Shown piece after piece: positions 1-7,538 of a DNA stretch of 14,260 nucleotides. Made by a program: the position numbers and the translations under genes. The stretch comes from Bacteroidales bacterium UBA6207 (GTDB lineage: Bacteria > Bacteroidota > Bacteroidia > Bacteroidales > F082): positions 10,640 to 24,899 of the forward strand of contig DISP01000206.1 of NCBI GenBank assembly GCA_002421995.1, read 5' to 3'. The notes under the pieces are model-generated. The model made no database searches, was not told the DNA's origin, and saw nothing but the letters and a program-made list of their open reading frames with translations. How positions within the stretch are numbered: the first letter of the stretch is position 1; every line of letters begins with the position of its first letter.

Positions 1-31
1 GACCGGAAACTGTGGTCTGCAGAATGTCTGA

Positions 32-688
32 TTATTGTCCAAACACGAAATAGAGCAGGTTTGCGCCCATCCGCAGGGCTTTATGACGGGTTTCCTCGCT
101 GTCGTTGTGCACGCGGGCATCTTCCCAGCCATCGCCAAGATCGCATTCATAGGTGTAGAAACATACCAGGCGACCTTCGAAAAACAAACCAAAACCCTGC
201 GCTCTTTTGTTGTCGTGTATATGAATCTTTGGCAAGCCGTCAGCAAAAAGAAAGGGTTTTTTGTAGATTTCATGATTCGAAGGAAGCTCCACAAAATCCA
301 GCTCCGGAAACACTTTTTTCATCTGCTCCCGCACAAAAGGGTCGAGGCCGTAGTTGTCGTCAATATGCAAAAAGCCTCCACCGATCAGGTATTTACGCAA
401 GTTGTCGGCTTCACCGGCATTGAACACCACATTGCCATGCCCGGTCATGTGGACAAACGGGAAAGAAAACAGTTCGGGACTGTCAGGCTCCACCGTTGCG
501 ATATCTTCGCTGATGGCGGTTTTCAGTTGTGCATTTGCAAACTTCACAAGATTAGGCAGACTGGTGGGATTGGCATACCAGTCGCCGCCGCCACGGTATT
601 TTAAAAGGGCAATGCGAAGGTCGGATTGTGCTGTCAGTGCAGAAGCCGAGACAAAAAACAGCAATAGAGATAGAATTATATGTCGCAT
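32..688 (-). CDS. DUF4159 family exported protein
   Basis: A 218-residue protein with a cleavable signal peptide (about residues 1-21, hydrophobic core then ALTAQ), so it is probably periplasmic or otherwise exported. The body resembles the DUF4159 family: an N-terminal KYRGGGDWYAN segment (30-40), TGHG (82-85), GGFLHIDDNYG (103-114) and DLGDGWED (183-190). Families of this shape resemble class I glutamine-amidotransferase-like folds, but no catalytic Cys-His pair can be assigned here and the function is unknown. The start ATG shares one base with the TAA stop of rsmE (TAATG), which suggests translational coupling and makes this the last gene of an lgt-rsmE-DUF4159 operon. Family assignment is from motif recognition and is fairly sure; role is not. 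Confidence 0.85.
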   Translation of the reverse strand: MRHIILSLLLFFVSASALTAQSDLRIALLKYRGGGDWYANPTSLPNLVKFANAQLKTAISEDIATVEPDSPELFSFPFVHMTGHGNVVFNAGEADNLRKYLIGGGFLHIDDNYGLDPFVREQMKKVFPELDFVELPSNHEIYKKPFLFADGLPKIHIHDNKRAQGFGLFFEGRLVCFYTYECDLGDGWEDARVHNDSEETRHKALRMGANLLYFVFGQ

Positions 689-1395
689 TATTTCAATCTG
701 TTAAGCAGTTGAATGGTTTGAACTGACACCAAGGCAGCCGTTTCGGTTCGCAGGCGTGCCTGTCCGAGGCTGACAGCCTCAAAGCCTAGCTTGCGTGCTG
801 CTTCCACTTCAGTTTTGTTGAAATCGCCCTCCGGTCCGATCAGTATCACGCAATCTGCACCCGGCTGATAGAGCTGCTGAATCTCGGTTTGTACGCCATC
901 GTCAATCCAGGCAATAAAACGCTGTCCGGCAAACGACTTGGCAATAAACTGCTCATAGTCAACAATTTCATTAAGTTTTGGCAAACGCGACTTGAGCGAT
1001 TGTTTCATAGCCGAAACACAGATTTTACTGATTCGCTCAAGGTTAATACTCCGGCGTTCGGAATGCGCGGAATGAAAAAAGCTGATCTCGTCAACACCGA
1101 TCTCGGTAGCTTTCTCAACAAACCACTCCATGCGGTCCAAGTTTTTTGTTGGAGCCAGCGCGAGATGCAGGTAAAAAGGCCAGCGATCGTTGCCGGGCAA
1201 AGGTTTGCCAAGCATCAAAACGGTGCGTTTCGGGTGCGCATCGCCCAGCACGGCCTTGTAAAAGTTTCCCTTGCCATCCGTCACATGCACCTGATCACCC
1301 GCAACGAGGCGCAAAACACGCACTGCATGTTTCGATTCTTCTTCCGAAAGCATCACAGCACCTTCGGCAGCTTCGGGCAGGTAAAATATGTGCAT
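688..1395 (-). CDS. rsmE: 16S rRNA (uracil(1498)-N3)-methyltransferase RsmE
   Basis: A 235-residue cytoplasmic SPOUT-class methyltransferase that methylates N3 of U1498 in 16S rRNA using S-adenosylmethionine. The N-terminal PUA-like part has the family pattern HAVRVLRL (about 23-30). The C-terminal knot domain carries the SAM-binding signatures LIGPEGDF (about 185-192) and LGQARLRTETA (about 211-221); EKATEIGV in mid-protein is also typical. Length is normal for RsmE. The start is an ATG 26 bp after the lgt stop, and the stop overlaps the next gene by one base, so it is the middle gene of an operon. Nothing odd was seen. Confidence 0.95.
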   Translation of the reverse strand: MHIFYLPEAAEGAVMLSEEESKHAVRVLRLVAGDQVHVTDGKGNFYKAVLGDAHPKRTVLMLGKPLPGNDRWPFYLHLALAPTKNLDRMEWFVEKATEIGVDEISFFHSAHSERRSINLERISKICVSAMKQSLKSRLPKLNEIVDYEQFIAKSFAGQRFIAWIDDGVQTEIQQLYQPGADCVILIGPEGDFNKTEVEAARKLGFEAVSLGQARLRTETAALVSVQTIQLLNRLK

Positions 1396-1421
1396 CTGCT
1401 GAATGTTTCGATCTGAAAAAA

Positions 1422-2255
1422 TTAGCTTTTGGCTTGTGTTCGTTTCTTCCAGCCTGTGTACCAGATATACAGACCTGCAAGGGTGAACGGAATACTAAGC
1501 CATTGACCCATATTGAGTGCCATCGAAGACTCAAAGCCAACCTGTGGTTCTTTGAGGAATTCAACAAAAAACCTTGATCCGAAAACGAGCATCAAAAACC
1601 ATCCAAAGATAAAACCCGGCTGTTTTTCGCCGATTCCACACTTGAAGTAGGAACGCAACAGAAAAAAGAAGGTGGCGAGGTAAACGAGTGCTTCATAAAT
1701 CTGGGTGGGGTGTCGCGCATCGGTGCGTAAGGCTGTTTCCTGCGCTTTCACGAAATAAAAACCCCAGGGCAAGGTTGTGGCATGTCCAAAAATTTCGGAA
1801 TTCATCAGGTTGCCCAAACGAATGAAGAACCCTGCCAATGCCACCACAATCACAACGCGGTCGAGAACCCAGATTAGCGGTTTTTGGTGTTTTTTGGAGA
1901 AGAAATACAACGCGATGATGATCCCGATGGCAGCACCATGACTGGCAAGACCGCCCTCCCACACCTTGAATATCTCGATGGGATTGGCCAAATAATAAGC
2001 AGGCTCATAAAAAAAACAATGACCCAATCGGGCTCCTACAACTGTGGCTATCAACATATAAGTCGAAAGCTGATCGAGCACATCATTGGAGATGTTTTCG
2101 CGCCGAAAAACCTTTTGCATGATCCAGTATCCAACCACAAACGAAGCTGCAAAAAGCAATCCGTACCAACGCACTTCCCTGCCGCCCATCAGGGGCAACC
2201 AATCAGGAAATGAAAACATTACAGGAGAAAAATCCCAAACAACAGAGAGTACCAT
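1422..2255 (-). CDS. lgt: Prolipoprotein diacylglyceryl transferase Lgt
   Basis: An inner-membrane enzyme that moves diacylglycerol from phosphatidylglycerol onto the lipobox cysteine of prolipoproteins, the first step of lipoprotein maturation. It is 277 residues from the chosen start, with about seven hydrophobic segments. Family motifs are present: VRWYGLLFA (28-36), VWEGGLASHGAAIG (98-111), the signature RLGNLMNSEIFG (146-157) and HPTQIYEA (182-189). An in-frame ATG lies further upstream (2294), but a perfect -7 element TATCTTTG sits at 2273-2280, so that start would lie outside the transcript. The ATG at 2255, 17 bp after the element, is preferred. The substrate-type HmuY-like lipoprotein gene lies immediately upstream but is in a different transcription unit by this reading. 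Confidence 0.95.
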   Translation of the reverse strand: MVLSVVWDFSPVMFSFPDWLPLMGGREVRWYGLLFAASFVVGYWIMQKVFRRENISNDVLDQLSTYMLIATVVGARLGHCFFYEPAYYLANPIEIFKVWEGGLASHGAAIGIIIALYFFSKKHQKPLIWVLDRVVIVVALAGFFIRLGNLMNSEIFGHATTLPWGFYFVKAQETALRTDARHPTQIYEALVYLATFFFLLRSYFKCGIGEKQPGFIFGWFLMLVFGSRFFVEFLKEPQVGFESSMALNMGQWLSIPFTLAGLYIWYTGWKKRTQAKS

Positions 2256-2272
2256 GCGATTATTTTTTTTGA

Positions 2273-2280
2273 CAAAGATA
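2273..2280 (-). promoter_or_regulatory. -7 promoter element of the lgt operon
   Basis: TATCTTTG on the minus strand matches the Bacteroidota -7 consensus TAnnTTTG exactly and lies 17 bp before the lgt ATG. No clear -33 TTTG was found at the usual 19-21 bp distance, so the call rests on one element and its position. Confidence 0.6.
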
Positions 2281-2374
2281 TGTCTTTCATACAAACAGTA
2301 AGCTTGTCAAAAAATGAAAACCACGCTTAAGACCCAATGTTTAAGAATAAATAACGAAGCAACTTCCAAAAAAA

Positions 2375-3385
2375 CTAAAGCTTCTGAAATTCGATGACCG
2401 GAAAGCCCTTTTCGCCACTTCTGTTGTAAAAACCGGCAAAACGCAGCTTGTAATAAAATCCCTTTTGATCCTTGATGAAGTAACTGTTACCGAATTTCAC
2501 TTCGTAATAAACATTGCCGGTATTCACATCTCCTTTCACCTCCTTCCAGTCGTAGCCAATAATATCCGGACGCGGTGTAAAAATCTGATCACGAACACTT
2601 TCGCTGTTTATTTCCTGAAACACAAGACTTGTATCCAAATAGCATTGGGTTTGAAAGCGGTTGAGCAAAACCCCTGTTACAATATAAGGATAAGGCTCGC
2701 CCTCGTTGGTATAAAGCAAGGTGGTGTATTGCGTGAAAAGCAGGTCGTAGTCTTCGCGTGGGGGCTCAGGAAAAACCTGCTCATGGGTTGAAAAAGAGAA
2801 ATAAATATAATTGCTGCTTCCGGTTTTAGCAGCCGTTCCTGTCCAAGTTTGCGTATTGTTGAGCAGGGCATAGCGAAAATGGTAGCGTCCGCCAACGAGA
2901 CTGTCAATCACAACTTTTCTGTACCCAAGCACATTGCCAACATCGTCATAGCCGAGATCAACCACAAAAACTTCGTTGCTCCAGAGTGTATCGGTGTTTT
3001 CAACAACAAACCAATTGCCAAAAGCCAGCGAATCGGTATTGCCCGACGAAGCATCAAACCCAAAAGACAAGCCGGCAATACTGCTGACTGCCGATAGATC
3101 GTGCTGTCCGGTTCGGGCTACCTTGGCAAAGTTGGCCGTATTCGGATAGACGCCCGCTTTGTCCGAAGCGTTGTCAAACACAAGATCAAATATACCTTTG
3201 TTGTTTTGACTCACAACCGTTGAATCGTCCAGGCTGTAATAAACCTGGTATTTGTAGGTTTGCGTCATGCCAATGGTGTCAGTGATGACATTGCCCCGGT
3301 CATAAGGCTTTATTCTTTCGTCTTCTTTAAAACATGAAGAGAATAGAAAAAGTGGAATCAAAAACAGTAGCCAGGTTTTATTCAT
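2375..3385 (-). CDS. HmuY-like surface lipoprotein
   Basis: A 336-residue lipoprotein. Residues 1-17 form a type II signal peptide ending FSS-C18. The residues after the cysteine, FKEDE, fit the Bacteroidota surface-export signal (basic residue then acidic residues at +2 to +5), so outer-surface display is predicted. The body resembles HmuY-type proteins and appears to be a paralog of the gene at 5629-6891: matching blocks are VYYSL (48-52), FDLVFDN (66-72), YDLLFTQY (213-220) followed by YPYIVTGVLLN (232-242), IGYDW (276-280), and YFIKDQKGFYYKLRF (302-316) with a shared SGEKGF ending. It starts 9 bp after the TonB receptor stop, as the last gene of the operon. Ligand (heme, siderophore or other) cannot be read from the sequence; the heme-ligand histidines of P. 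gingivalis HmuY could not be placed with confidence. Confidence 0.8.
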   Translation of the reverse strand: MNKTWLLFLIPLFLFSSCFKEDERIKPYDRGNVITDTIGMTQTYKYQVYYSLDDSTVVSQNNKGIFDLVFDNASDKAGVYPNTANFAKVARTGQHDLSAVSSIAGLSFGFDASSGNTDSLAFGNWFVVENTDTLWSNEVFVVDLGYDDVGNVLGYRKVVIDSLVGGRYHFRYALLNNTQTWTGTAAKTGSSNYIYFSFSTHEQVFPEPPREDYDLLFTQYTTLLYTNEGEPYPYIVTGVLLNRFQTQCYLDTSLVFQEINSESVRDQIFTPRPDIIGYDWKEVKGDVNTGNVYYEVKFGNSYFIKDQKGFYYKLRFAGFYNRSGEKGFPVIEFQKL

Positions 3386-3394
3386 TGCAAAAAA

Positions 3395-5623
3395 TTATTT
3401 GTGAAAACGATAGGCCAGACGCACAAAAAAAGTTCTTCCCCAGGCCACAGCCGATTCGCCGCTGCCACCACCACCATGAATTCCTCCGCCTGCATCACCC
3501 CTCACGGCAACGCCGGTGACATCAAAAAGATTCTTCACCCCGACCTGTGCATCAAGGCGCCTGTCAAAAAACGAGCGCGAAGCATTTACGTCCATGGTAT
3601 GATATGCTCCTGTGATCACCGAAAATACCTGTCCATCGCTGTTGGCATATACTTCAGGATAATCACCATTGTATTTATAATTGAGCGCAAACTTCACATC
3701 AGTCTTTCGCCATAAATAGTTGATGGTGGCAAGTAAGTCTGTGCTGTAAAACATGGGCGAATTCAATGATTTTCCATGCATGATCTTACGGCCTGTCTGA
3801 CCAAAACCCGTCTTTATTTCGAGCCAGTTATAGAGCCTGTTGTTGAAGGTGAGCTGGTAGCCCTGCGAAACAAATTCATCCAGATTGATATAGGTATAAA
3901 GCGCTTCGTCATAATCAAGGATGGCGAGCTTTATCTGGTTGTGGATGTAGTTGTAAAACATGCTTATTTCAGCACCATAATCATAGGTGGCTTTCTCTTT
4001 GTGATAGCTCAGTGCCATGTTCACATTCTTTGAATCTTCAGCTTTCAGGTTCTCATTGCCGCGTATGTTGTGGTTCACGTCAACAAATTCAAGGTACAAT
4101 TCCTTCAGCGATGGTGTTCTGAAACCCTTACCGAAGCTGGCTCTCAGGCTTAGGTCCTCGAGCATATCCCATTTCGTATTGAGCGAATAAACGATGGGTG
4201 CTTTGTATTTTGTGTTGTAGGCCACCCTTAAACCCGGCTGAACCATAAACCTGACAACGGGTTGGAGTTTCACACTCAGAAAAGCTGCGAAGTCGCCGAT
4301 CTGCTGTCTTTTGTCCAGAATACGTTTTCCATAACCCGTCTCTTCATTCAGGTCAATCCCCAATTGATAGTTGAACTTGCTGTTTAGCGTACTTTTGCTA
4401 AATTCAGCCCTGAGCAGGTATTGTCCAAAAACAGAAGTATCCTGATCAAAGGCATTGGCTGATAATATTTTATCAAGGGTGGTCAGATCAATGAAATAGG
4501 TGTTCTTTATGCGGTTGTAATAGGAATAACTTGCCAACACATTGATATACCGGTCTTTGGCCACTTTAGCTTTCGCATCAAGATTGGTAGTCAGACGGTT
4601 GGTGATAAAATCACTATCGAAGGCAGTCTCAAAATAGGGTTTGAGAAGCTCACCTTTGTCTTTGATCATCTCATTAAAAAATGCGCTTGAGAACTTAAGT
4701 TGAAAATCACTTGATGTATAATTGATCGAGGCATCGGCATTGTACTGGCGTTTTGGTTTCCAGCGCATTGTTCGTGTATCCTCAGTCAGGCTGAAACCTT
4801 CGAAGAAATTGCGAGCTACCGCAAGACTTCCCATCCATTTTTTCTTTTTCAGGGTGGCATCGGCAGTGAAATTGTAAATACCAACTGATTCAAGATAGGC
4901 CGAGCTGTTGACTTTTAAGGTCGAATAGCTGTTTTCTCCGGTGATAATGTTGATCACTCCCGCTAGGGCGTTGCTGCCATAGATGACCGACATAGGACCT
5001 TCAACAATCTCAACTTGTTTCACATTGTGCAGGTTAAGCTGGCCAAGATCAATTTCTCCGTTGAGCCGGCCCACAACCGGAACTCCATCAACAAGAAATT
5101 TAATATGTTCACCTCCAAGCCCTTGCATCTTGATTGTTGAACCAAAAGCGCCGTCATACGAGGTTCGGATGTTCAGCTCACCGGCCATCAGCTCACCAAG
5201 GTTTTTTGATGCTTTTTGTTCAATATGTTTTGCTCCAATCACCTTTATGCGAAAAATGGATTTATCCACTGCCTGAGGCGTATATTGCCCTGTAACGACC
5301 ACCTCGTCCATATTGTAAACAGAGGCTTCGAGCGCCACTTTTTTGTTCTGCCCGGGCATGAGCGTGTCAGTCAGCAATCTGTAGCCTAAGGCGCTTACAG
5401 TGAAAAGGAGCTTTGCGGATGTAACGACTTTTACCTTGCCTGACAGATCGCTCACAAGCATTTGCTGGTTCGCACCTTTTAAGTCTGTCAAAACGATATG
5501 TGCATAGGCAACAGCTTCGCGCGTGCGTGCATCCTGAAGCTGTAATGTTGATTCCTGGCTGCGTCCGGTGAGAACGCAGCCAAGAATGAACATGAGACTT
5601 ATAAAAGTCGTTTTCTTCATCAT
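3395..5623 (-). CDS. TonB-dependent outer-membrane receptor, heme/iron-type
   Basis: A 742-residue outer-membrane receptor with a signal peptide (about 1-22), a carboxypeptidase-regulatory-like beta domain (about 25-103), a TonB-box region DEVVVTGQ (106-113), a plug (about 118-228, with VDGVP and VEGPMSVIYGSNALAGVINIIT) and a 22-strand-type barrel to the end. In the barrel, GFRTPSLKEL (500-509) and GNENLKAE (522-529) flank His518, resembling the FRAP...NPNL arrangement of heme receptors such as HmuR; this is suggestive, not diagnostic. A glycine-rich loop with one His occurs near the C-terminus (GGGIHGGGG, 712-720). The gene starts 5 bp after the upstream HmuY-like gene and is followed 9 bp later by an HmuY-like lipoprotein gene, so a receptor with two partner proteins is encoded together. 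The start could be the first or second of two adjacent ATGs. Confidence 0.92.
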   Translation of the reverse strand: MMKKTTFISLMFILGCVLTGRSQESTLQLQDARTREAVAYAHIVLTDLKGANQQMLVSDLSGKVKVVTSAKLLFTVSALGYRLLTDTLMPGQNKKVALEASVYNMDEVVVTGQYTPQAVDKSIFRIKVIGAKHIEQKASKNLGELMAGELNIRTSYDGAFGSTIKMQGLGGEHIKFLVDGVPVVGRLNGEIDLGQLNLHNVKQVEIVEGPMSVIYGSNALAGVINIITGENSYSTLKVNSSAYLESVGIYNFTADATLKKKKWMGSLAVARNFFEGFSLTEDTRTMRWKPKRQYNADASINYTSSDFQLKFSSAFFNEMIKDKGELLKPYFETAFDSDFITNRLTTNLDAKAKVAKDRYINVLASYSYYNRIKNTYFIDLTTLDKILSANAFDQDTSVFGQYLLRAEFSKSTLNSKFNYQLGIDLNEETGYGKRILDKRQQIGDFAAFLSVKLQPVVRFMVQPGLRVAYNTKYKAPIVYSLNTKWDMLEDLSLRASFGKGFRTPSLKELYLEFVDVNHNIRGNENLKAEDSKNVNMALSYHKEKATYDYGAEISMFYNYIHNQIKLAILDYDEALYTYINLDEFVSQGYQLTFNNRLYNWLEIKTGFGQTGRKIMHGKSLNSPMFYSTDLLATINYLWRKTDVKFALNYKYNGDYPEVYANSDGQVFSVITGAYHTMDVNASRSFFDRRLDAQVGVKNLFDVTGVAVRGDAGGGIHGGGGSGESAVAWGRTFFVRLAYRFHK

Positions 5624-5628
5624 AAACT

Positions 5629-6891
5629 TTACTTACCAACAACGAATCTGCTGACGTTGCGTTGTCCGTTGCTTTTTGATTCTACCATATAAACACCCGA
5701 TTGCAAGCCACTTACAGAAACTTGAATGGCATTTGCACCCTGAATATGCTGCTGTGAGGAAAGGAGTTTTCCGGTGAGATCAAATAAATTGATTTCAACA
5801 GATTGACCTGCTGCAGCCCCGGTATTGATGAAAATATTGCCAACAGCAGGATTTGGATAAACCAGCTGTGCTTGGTTGGCTGGCTGCTCCTCTACCGAAA
5901 CCAACGAGATAAGCTCCTTCACGAAGCCGGTCTTGCCGCTGGCAGAACCACTGAAATAAGTTGGGTAAAACTTATATATGTCGCCACCGCGGTTCTGTAT
6001 AAAAAACACAAGTGAATCCTGAATAAGGTATTGAAACGACCCCATATCAAAAGTCTTCCAGCCATGACCAATCGGTGTGCGGTAATATTCAAGCGGTTTT
6101 GCAGTCCAGTCGCTGAAACTGATTTCAACAGGGTGGTGTTTTGCAACGCCAACTTCATTGTTGCAGGCTACACCAACAACCACATAGTTGGAAGGCGCTC
6201 CGGTATTGTCAAACACAATAGCTGAATAGCGGCTGAAAACCAGGTCCCAGCTGTTGATGTCCGGCTCACGATCAACCACCATACCCAGCATCAGACTGTA
6301 ATAAACAAACAGGCGGTTATCCTGATAAGGCGTAACTTCAAGCACCTGATTTACCTCGTTGGTGCCATCAATCTCAGCATATTTAAAATAATAGGTGTTT
6401 GTTACTGAGTTTTTGCGCTCGATAAACAACTTTTTGAGGCTGCCATTGGCAAGTTTTACAATATAGATGGAGTCGCCCAGCACGTCGTGGCTGATGCTGT
6501 TGTAAACGCCCCAGCCATAATCAGGATGTCCGAGAGAATTGCGGTTAAAAGCCCCGTCTTCCCATACGGTATCGCTGTTTACAAGAGTTGTCCAGCCTTC
6601 GATACCGCTCACGTCAATGTTGTTCCATGCACTGATATCGCCAAGCGGATAGGTATAGAGCATCACACCCGCACCATCATTGATTTGAATACCGGCGCTC
6701 CAGCGGTTGGTATAAAACGCCAGCTCCCAATTGGAGCGTGTCTCTGATTTTACAATCCCGTTAGCAAGACTGTAATAAACATCATTGGCATAACCGGCGC
6801 CCATGGCAACGGTATCGTTGGTGGGATTGCCTGCTGTTGAAGCAACTGCAATGAATACAGCCACTACCAAAGAAAGTAGAATTTTTCTCAT
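5629..6891 (-). CDS. HmuY-like protein with type IX secretion sorting domain
   Basis: A 420-residue exported protein with a Sec signal peptide (about 1-20, ending VASTAG). Residues about 30-330 look like an HmuY-type fold and match the lipoprotein at 2375-3385 block by block: VYYSL (38-42), WELAFYTN (55-62), WDLVFSRY (215-222) followed by YVVVGVACN (236-244), IGHGWKTF (274-281), and YLIQDSLVFFI (288-298). Residues about 342-420 are a typical Por/type IX C-terminal sorting domain: VYPNPAVGNIFIN, EINLFDLTGKLL, and a terminal GVYMVESKSNGQRNVSRFVVGK-like strand pair. It should therefore be secreted or attached to the surface, whereas its paralog is lipid-anchored. It is the first gene of a three-gene operon with the receptor, with a promoter-like sequence 37 bp upstream. 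Ligand unknown; heme or another iron compound is the leading guess. Confidence 0.85.
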   Translation of the reverse strand: MRKILLSLVVAVFIAVASTAGNPTNDTVAMGAGYANDVYYSLANGIVKSETRSNWELAFYTNRWSAGIQINDGAGVMLYTYPLGDISAWNNIDVSGIEGWTTLVNSDTVWEDGAFNRNSLGHPDYGWGVYNSISHDVLGDSIYIVKLANGSLKKLFIERKNSVTNTYYFKYAEIDGTNEVNQVLEVTPYQDNRLFVYYSLMLGMVVDREPDINSWDLVFSRYSAIVFDNTGAPSNYVVVGVACNNEVGVAKHHPVEISFSDWTAKPLEYYRTPIGHGWKTFDMGSFQYLIQDSLVFFIQNRGGDIYKFYPTYFSGSASGKTGFVKELISLVSVEEQPANQAQLVYPNPAVGNIFINTGAAAGQSVEINLFDLTGKLLSSQQHIQGANAIQVSVSGLQSGVYMVESKSNGQRNVSRFVVGK

Positions 6892-6927
6892 AGTATAATT
6901 ATTTTAATTTGAAGATTTTTAAATGAA

Positions 6928-6958
6928 TAAATGTATGATTGCTGCGATCAGCAACAAC
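6928..6958 (-). promoter_or_regulatory. Promoter of the HmuY/TonB operon with palindromic spacer
   Basis: On the minus strand GTTG (6958-6955) and TACATTTA (6935-6928, seven of eight positions of TAnnTTTG) are separated by 19 bp, the usual Bacteroidota -33/-7 spacing. The spacer contains the perfect inverted repeat TTGCTG-ATCG-CAGCAA (6954-6939). A repeat at that place could be a regulator binding site. The expected transcript start would give a leader of roughly 30 nt before the ATG at 6891. Confidence 0.5.
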
Positions 6959-7021
6959 CAAACAAGAATATTGGCCGAAACAAGGAGTCCGGACAATATA
7001 ATAGCATTAAAATGCAGGATA

Positions 7022-7387
7022 TCAGACCAATGAAGGAGGCCCCCTGTGCGTTATTACCGGCGAAAGTGACCGGTGCCGAAGCAAAAGGTAAGGCTTTGGC
7101 TTTATATAACAACTAAAATCAGGTATCGGCAACAAACAATCAGCAATAAAAAAGCCCGGCAGGCCGATAATATGCCACGATTGTTTATCAAAGTCTTTCG
7201 AAATCTTCAGGTGGGTGGTCTTTCCATCATCTTTGCCGGATGGTTTGGTAAAGGGAGAATGGTGTTCGTAAAAGTTTGTGCCGAAAATCTTCTCCTGATG
7301 GTAAGTAATCAAATCGCCAATAACCATCCAGAAAATGGCAAAAGCCATTATCAATTTGATAACCCTGGAGGTATTTTCCTTTTTCAT
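7022..7387 (-). CDS. Small hypothetical membrane protein
   Basis: An unrecognised 121-residue reading frame from the ATG at 7387. Residues about 9-28 (VIKLIMAFAIFWMVIGDLIT) form one hydrophobic segment after a basic N-terminus, so the product is probably anchored in the inner membrane or carried by an uncleaved signal. A polar charged stretch follows (HHSPFTKPSGKDDGK), and the tail is basic and ends THRGPPSLV. Support for it being real: a perfect -7 element TACTTTTG (7405-7412) 17 bp before the ATG, and a natural-looking N-terminal half. Doubt: the last 45 residues look less protein-like than the first 75. The gene stands alone, between the flavodoxin terminator and the uptake-operon promoter. 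No function can be proposed. Confidence 0.5.
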   Translation of the reverse strand: MKKENTSRVIKLIMAFAIFWMVIGDLITYHQEKIFGTNFYEHHSPFTKPSGKDDGKTTHLKISKDFDKQSWHIIGLPGFFIADCLLPIPDFSCYIKPKPYLLLRHRSLSPVITHRGPPSLV

Positions 7388-7404
7388 ACGTTTGACTGAT
7401 GCTG

Positions 7405-7412
7405 CAAAAGTA
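7405..7412 (-). promoter_or_regulatory. -7 promoter element of the small membrane protein
   Basis: TACTTTTG on the minus strand is an exact TAnnTTTG match, 17 bp before the ATG at 7387. No convincing -33 element was found. Confidence 0.5.
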
Positions 7413-7486
7413 GTCAAAATTCGAAATAAAGACGTATATTCATCTGGCCGAAGGCAATTTTACCAACATTTAGGTATTCTTGTCTG

Positions 7487-7521
7487 CAAAAAAAACGCCC
7501 TGCTTTCGCCGGACGCTTTTT
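7487..7521 (-). terminator. Rho-independent terminator of the flavodoxin gene
   Basis: Just after the flavodoxin stop, the minus strand reads AAAAAGCGTCCGGC, a GAAA tetraloop, GCAGGGCG and a run of eight T. The arms pair with one A-G mismatch and two G-U wobbles that are only possible in the leftward RNA, which supports this orientation. Confidence 0.8.
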
Positions 7522-7538
7522 GGTCTCATTTATTGTTT

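Noticed and set aside
35..604. Long plus-strand open frames opposite the minus-strand genes at 32-1577
   Set aside because: They are shadows of DUF4159, rsmE and lgt, which have clear family motifs; the plus-strand translations show none.
2353..2369. Short GAAG/CTTC hairpin after the HmuY-like lipoprotein gene as a terminator
   Set aside because: The stem has only four A/T-rich-flanked base pairs and no T-run follows, so it is too weak to call.
5571..5623. Lipobox-like ILGC in the TonB receptor signal peptide
   Set aside because: The hydrophobic segment continues beyond the Cys and the protein has the usual receptor start; a lipid-anchored receptor is not supported.
6919..7020. A 33-codon hydrophobic stretch on the minus strand in another frame (ending LLLIAAIIHLFI)
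   Set aside because: It has no in-frame ATG, two in-frame stops lie just upstream (TAATAA), and it overlaps the likely promoter of the uptake operon. It could be a remnant but is not supported as a gene.
7021..7110. GC-rich segment with ACCGG/CCGGT hairpin, considered as a cobalamin or other riboswitch for the TonB operon
   Set aside because: No conserved riboswitch boxes were found in either orientation, and the segment lies within the C-terminal part of the small ORF, upstream of the likely promoter.
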